A program made the translations under genes and the position numbers. A stretch of DNA of 64,000 bases from Trema orientale. Its lineage: Eukaryota; Streptophyta; Magnoliopsida; Rosales; Cannabaceae. The notes beneath the pieces were generated by a model. It ran no database searches and had not been told where the DNA came from. It saw nothing but the letters and a program-made list of their open reading frames with translations. Every line of letters begins with the position of its first letter. The stretch's first letter is position 1. The stretch spans positions 989,165 to 1,053,164 of the forward strand of contig JXTC01000028.1 of NCBI GenBank assembly GCA_002914845.1, written 5' to 3'. Positions 58,838 to 64,000 of this stretch are shown piece after piece.

Positions 58838-61800
58838 GACCTTCTGGCTTTCAGAAAGAGAATCAGCAGAATAATACTGCTCCCCTGCAATAAGACCACA
58901 CAGCTCGTAGATGTTATTGAAGACAACTCCATTCCTCATATCTTCAGGATAATAAACATAAAGCTTCCCACTCAGGGCACAAGTCTTCGCGTGTTCTAAT
59001 AGAGCCTCCCACATCTTATTTGACATGCCACTTCCAAGGATCTGTAAATAGTAGATAACAAACCATAATCAAGCTTCAAACTATGTACTTCTTCAACTTA
59101 CAACCAAATTTCTATACTCACATTCCGTAACTTCTGAGAATCTCGAACCACAAGTCGAAGAAAGTCTTCAACCGTGATGATTCCTGCCTTATTTAGCCTC
59201 TTGTGGAATGATCCATCCTTTCCAATCTTCTCCAATCTCCACACCTCATCATTCAATGCAGGTGGATAGTGTTTCTTGTACACTGTCGAGGGGATCAAAT
59301 GAATAAAAATAATTACGAAATAGGAAAAAAGAAGAATAAGAAGAAAGGATGACAAGAAGAATGAGAAAGCATACATTCCCCTCTGTGATCTTTAACAGTA
59401 AAAGCTTCTGTCTTTGCTTCACGTATGCGTACACCCTCACAAAATCCTGAGGCAACCTTTAACCCAAGCCTGAATTTCCTGCTTCTTATCCAACTTGAGT
59501 TATCGGTAAATGTAAGGTCCCCTAATGTTCCTACCCCTTCCTTGAGGGTCACCTGGAGGTCCCCAGTCAAAAGAGGTCTTTTTCCCTCACGTTCTTTAAC
59601 TACGTGACTTTCAAATTCTTCTTCTGTCCAACCTTCATCATCTTCATTGTTAAAATCACCTTCAAGCACAACAATATCTAGTTTCACTGAGGCTTCAGGT
59701 CCAGATGTTACAAGTTGCCCAGTGTTACCATCGACCAAAACAATATGAATTGCAGCACCCTGCTCTCCTTCCACTTTGCCACCTGTAAAGAGAGGAAGAG
59801 ACAACCTAGACCTGAAGTGCAGCTGCAAGTTTCGACCATCTGGACCTTCAATTCGTTTTGGAGAAGACCTGAAATCTTCAGCGTTAGAACTTAAGACAGC
59901 AACAACCACAAATGTGGTTTCAAACACAAAAACTAATCTACAATACAAAAAATAACAAATTATTTATTTTCAGAAATGTCAAGTTGCCTATTCAGCAGAA
60001 AAATTCCTCGGACCTTCCACTAAGCTTTGCAGGGCCTATCTTTGCCAAAGCACGTTCAACTTCCTCACTGACCTGTTAAACATTCATAGAAGAAAAAGTT
60101 ATAAAATCAAAGGCGCCAAAACAATATGCAGGAGACAAATTTAAACTGCATAGTTACTTATCATTTATGTTCAGTACGATTTGTTTATCGCAGAGAAAGT
60201 ATATACTTGTCTTGTTCCATACTCCTATATGTATATATATTGATTCTTAAGCAATAGCCACAGGTATAGATAGAAATTATCTGATGAACTTCAGTCAAAA
60301 GGAAAATAAGACTACGTAGCATTGACTTCAGCACAGTTAATTCTGAAGTCGGTAGATTAAGTAAATAATCTATTCCAGTGAGCAAACACAAAAATCTATG
60401 AAGATTATGTGGCAATTTCCCAACTAATCAGTCTCAGAGCCTAGATATATTTTTCAGTAAGTCCCTACAGATGCACCATTAATTACTATAGTTTCAGAAA
60501 CCAAATAGTATATTTGATAACAAAAATCATTAGTCTTCTAAAACAAATCAAGTAGGCGGATGCGGGTCAGGAACTAGACACAATAGCTGCCATAACTCCA
60601 AGGTAAAATGGGAAGGGAAAAAAAAAACACGAGAGAAATGATCAAATGGAAAGGAGAATCATAAAGCCACAAGTCTTACAACTCTACGAAGAATAGGTTC
60701 CAAAGATGAACAGAGCTTCTGCAGACTGTCCACTTTAAGAGCTTCTACAATTACACTGCATGGCATATATTTTGAGTTAAACAGAATCCATCTACAGTTA
60801 AAAGAAAGTAAAAATAACACAGAACAATCCCAAATGAGAATTAATTAATCTTTAAACTCTGGTAATTCATTGAAATTGAAATGCCTTTTGGTGAATATTT
60901 TATCATGAATTACAAATCTTCCAGGTATCAACCTCAAACTAAACTTATTCAAGAAAAAACGAAAGCAAACAACCAACAAACAGAAAAACATTCTTCTTGT
61001 ACACTGCAATAGAGTATAGACTTAGCTTAAATATGAACAAAAACAGAACTAATTTTTGAACCACAATATAAGCTTCTACAGAGTCAAGAATAAGCATCTC
61101 TACTAATTATACATGACGCATAATAGATTGCGTAATAAAGATTTGAAACCCACTTTAATCACAAGCATAACTTGGACCATAAAAATTTCAACTCTACAGA
61201 CTCTTTTATTTAGTTTTTTATTTTTTTCTCTCAAACTTTGCTCTGACCTTGGGAAAGTTCAAAGAAACATTTCGTGGGAAGTTTTACAATTTGATGAATT
61301 TATACATTTGACCAACTTCTATAAGAAGCAAAAAGTTTCATTAAAACATAACATTACTAGATGTCTTTGCGCATAAAACGTTAAAAGCTCTGAATGCCAT
61401 TCTAATTAGATATTGTGATACTAATTTTCTTCCTAGAAAGAAAGATAAAATTCATTTGATGTACTCTACATGTGTAAGAAAGTGGTGAGACGGCCAAATT
61501 TTCAATTGGGTGCTAACTGTTGCGACCTAAATTGCCCACCATGAATCTACCATTAAAGTTTTGGATCCTAAAACAGGCACATATTTGATTGTATCCACAG
61601 ATTCTTCTAGTCTCTGCAAATTGGGAAACGTGGGCAATAATGCAGAATCCATTCTGAAATCTGAATAAACCAAAATAAGCAGAGTAGAAAACTCAAAGGA
61701 ATCTATAGCTCTAAAGATATGTGTCAAAGAATATCTGGGGCCCCACACTGTTGACCAATAATTTTATCTAATCCTCATTATATACTTTGCTATTGAAACC

Positions 61801-62657
61801 AGCAATGCAACCAAACTGGACACGTAATGGGATATTAGTGATCCCCGACAGTAACAGGAAAATCCAAAACAACTTCTCGATAATATTTTGTGTTTAGCAA
61901 AAAGAAAAATAAAAGAAAAGGAAATAAAAAGTACTTGCAGATAGAAAATTAACAAAAAAACAAACAAACAAACAAAGAGCCCCTACCACAATGAAGAGAA
62001 CAAGAATCAGATAGAGTTGGATGAGAAATGACCCCCAAGAGACAATAAGCCATCCTGATGGCACCTATAGTATGACGAAAAGGTCTACAGTGGAAGTAAA
62101 AACAGATAAAACACACACACACATACATATAGAACATAGAAATCTAGTTTGTAGTTTTCTCTTTCATTAATGAAGTCTCGTTTCTCATTGTAAAAATTTA
62201 AAAAAATAAAAAAATAAAAAATAAAAACAACAACAACAACAACAACAGTACGGGACAGTGAAGAAACACTAGCCATATAAAACTACTTGAGCAAAAATCA
62301 CATATTATCGATTAACATCGCTTAAGCATGCTCTGGACGTGTATTGAATCAATTTCCAAAACCAAAACTAGGCCTATCAGCCAAAACAAAATTTCATGAC
62401 CCACAACTCTAGTCTAGCTCAAGACCTCAATCTACAGAGACCTTCCTAAATGCTGCAACAAATTGACCAAATCAACAATCCAACGCAATCAAACAAAACA
62501 ATCCACAACCAATTCAAGAACAAACATCAATACACAGGAAAACACACAATTACCTAGCTAAAGCAGGCCTCTTTCTCTCTGGTTGATCATCATCTCCCCC
62601 TTCTAGACTCCTCTTTCCCCTCATAGAGTTGGTTCTCTCCATTAATCTGGTCTGCAT
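56030..62657 (-). CDS. CBP60: Calmodulin-binding protein 60 family (CBP60 B/C/D-like)
   Basis: Eight exons, all GT/AG: 62657-62554, 60755-60680, 60072-60014, 59868-59375, 59282-59122, 59041-58841, 58664-58430 and 56613-56030, giving 637 residues with every junction in phase. CBP60 proteins are plant nuclear DNA-binding regulators; several control defence and salicylic acid genes under calcium/calmodulin. The N-terminus [20 protein letters not shown] starts at the first in-frame ATG and is followed by the conserved [20 protein letters not shown]. The central calmodulin-binding-like domain spans about residues 80-365 ([65 protein letters not shown]). A low-complexity tail ends in the basic amphipathic [19 protein letters not shown] (about 606-624), a likely C-terminal calmodulin-binding helix. 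Introns 1 and 7 are about 1.8 kb; intron 7 holds a SINE. I cannot say which subfamily member this is. Confidence 0.95.
57145..57275 (-). mobile_element. SINE-like insertion in CBP60 intron 7
   Basis: On the minus strand, TTTAATTGGTCTAGGATGC (A-box-like) is followed about 45 bp later by GAGGTTCAAGTCGTAG, a good tRNA B box. The unit ends in AATAAAAAAAAAAAT about 40 bp further on. The layout and A-rich tail fit a tRNA-derived SINE in the same sense as the gene. Target duplication not determined. Confidence 0.5.
58802..58834. repeat. (AG)n microsatellite in CBP60 intron 6
   Basis: 33 bp of AG repeats (CT in the transcript) ends 6 bp from the exon 6 donor site (exon ends at 58841). Confidence 0.9.
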
Positions 62658-63537
62658 TTCCACCAAATTCTAAAAACCCAAGATCTGAAACACACCAAAG
62701 AATCAAGAAAAATCAACACCAAACCCAACTGAAATTTGACGACCCAAAAAAAAAAAAAAAAACCCTAATCTCAACCCTCACCCCACTACACACACAAAAA
62801 CATCAATTAAACGCCATAGATCTAAAACCAACTCACAATTTCAACTCCAATTTAACAAGACCCCCTTGAATTCAAACTTCAAAACCCCAAAATCCCCAAC
62901 TCTGGCCCCGAGATTATCCTCAAGTAAAGATCACAAGAGTTAAGGGCTTTGACTCCTCTTCTCACTCGAACAAAATCTTTTTCTGAATCGAAAGCTACAA
63001 AAAAAACCCCCGAGAAAAAGATAAGGATAAAGCGGGAAAGTAAGAGAGAAAATCCGAGGGAAAGTTTTTTCTGTTTGGAGAGAGAGAGAGAGAAAATCGC
63101 GAAAATCGGAAATGTGTAATGGGGAATTTGGGAAGTCACTGTTTGGTCTTCAAAGTCTACTCCGGCGACTATTAGCTGAAGCGTGGAGTAATCTCCTGCC
63201 TCGCGTCCAACCGTAAGTCCTGGACTTTTCGTCGTTAAGAACAAAGATTCCTTCCTGCTGACACGTGGCGAGTTCTAGTTAGTGGTGAGAAGCGCGCCTT
63301 GCTGGTGGATCATTATTGTTTCGTCAAATGCTGTTCTGATTGGTTCGGCACGAAAGTAGAAATTGCAACAACATATCCTGGCCGTACGTTTTGGACTGAT
63401 TTCTTTTTCGGGGGGCCGTCGGCTGCACTTGCCACGTCACTTGATATTTTCTAGTCATACTTTCCGCTTTCGTCATTCAGTGACGTCATTTCCTTTCGTT
63501 TTGTCTTCTGAAAAAATGCTTAAAAGAATCAAATTGT
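62658..63537 (-). promoter_or_regulatory. CBP60 5' leader and upstream region
   Basis: The leader runs leftwards into the ATG at 62657. A GTGTTTCAG acceptor-like site about 30 bp before the ATG hints at a leader intron, but I cannot place its donor. An (AG)n tract lies near 63078-63095. No TATA box is assigned with confidence. Confidence 0.4.
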
Positions 63538-63663
63538 TTCTTCCGTCATTTTAAAATCTTAAAAATCTATTCGTGTATATATCTATATATCTATAAGGGC
63601 TTCTTCCGTCATTTTAAAATCTTAAAAATCTATTCGTGTATATATCTATATATCTATAAGGGC
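63538..63663. repeat. 63-bp tandem duplication
   Basis: 63538-63600 and 63601-63663 are identical copies of a unit beginning TTCTTCCGTCATT and ending CTATAAGGGC. The last five bases (AGGGC) are also the first bases of the MITE at 63659. Confidence 0.95.
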
Positions 63664-63802
63664 TACGGTAAGAGGGCCCTACGTAAGGTCTCCTTAAACA
63701 CTATTTGATGCGAATCTGTGGAGAATCTATTTATACACAGATTTTCATCAAACGGTGTATAGACAGTGCCTACGTAGGAACGCCCCTACTGTAGACGCGC
63801 CC
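63659..63802 (-). mobile_element. 144 bp Mutator-type MITE, copy 2
   Basis: Flanked by the exact 9-bp duplication ATATCTATA (63650-63658 and 63803-63811). It is the same length as the copy at 10095-10238 and clearly related on the opposite strand, including the ATCAAACGGTGTATAGAC hairpin arm and CTACTGTAGACGCGCCC end. It lies about 1.0 kb upstream of the CBP60 start codon. Confidence 0.9.
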
Positions 63803-63811
63803 ATATCTATA

Positions 63812-64000
63812 TATCTATATTAAGCCTGAAGCTAAAAATTTTGATAGCTTCTTTGATCACCATTCTATTTTTAAAATTTTCTATATATATATATTAAGCC
63901 TGAAACTAAAAACTCTGATAGCTTCTTTGATCACCATTCTATTTTTAAAATTTTTAGAAAATTCCTAATTTCTTCATGATATGATTGGTCCTATCATTAT
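63812..64000. repeat. 74-bp direct repeat, two copies, then window end
   Basis: TTAAGCCTGAxxCTAAAAA followed by GATAGCTTCTTTGATCACCA occurs at about 63820 and again at about 63894, period 74. The copies differ by a few bases. Nothing gene-like follows. Confidence 0.88.

Overview
This window is nuclear DNA from a flowering plant, most likely a eudicot. Two intron-containing plant genes (an XTH and a CBP60) lie in AT-rich DNA crowded with Ty1/copia and Ty3/gypsy long terminal repeats (LTRs), MITEs (short non-coding DNA transposons) and SINE-like pieces. I cannot name the species.

Layout. 1-3.79 kb: minus-strand remnant of a Tork/TNT1-like copia element (copia-1) that runs off the left edge. 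3.8-10.1 kb: MITE, SINE-like pieces, a 1.5 kb degenerate GGTTAC-rich tract, the tail of a gypsy element, and an unrecognised coding-like fragment. 10.1-12.4 kb: an intact three-exon xyloglucan endotransglucosylase/hydrolase (XTH, TCH4-like clade) with a 144 bp Mutator-type MITE in its upstream region. 13.1-14.6 kb: another MITE and a broken small cysteine-rich peptide gene. 15.2-18.3 kb: a decayed copia element (copia-3) with two insertions in its 5' LTR. 20.1-37.2 kb: one old copia element (copia-2) swollen to 17 kb by at least six later insertions, most now solo LTRs, one of them inside another. 38-39.7 kb: two inverted copies of a short element with 9-bp target duplications, around a foldback repeat. 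40.8-47.0 kb: a tandem array of a roughly 280-bp unit, split by a truncated copia element (copia-4), leading into a second broken copy of the cysteine-rich peptide gene. 47.6-52.3 kb: two more solo LTRs, one carrying a pair of MITEs. 56.0-62.7 kb: an intact eight-exon CBP60 calmodulin-binding protein gene on the minus strand. 63.5-64 kb: short tandem duplications and the second copy of the 144 bp MITE.

How the parts relate. The two intact genes are functionally separate: XTH remodels the cell wall, while CBP60 proteins are nuclear calcium/calmodulin-linked regulators of transcription. They share only a MITE family in their upstream regions. The most unusual content is the duplicated cysteine-rich peptide locus. 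Its two copies keep the same seven-cysteine spacing but carry different inactivating lesions, and sequence resembling its upstream region is tandemly repeated and interrupted by a retrotransposon. The rest is a layered record of retrotransposition followed by LTR-LTR recombination; eight insertions have recognisable 5-bp target duplications, seven of them exact.
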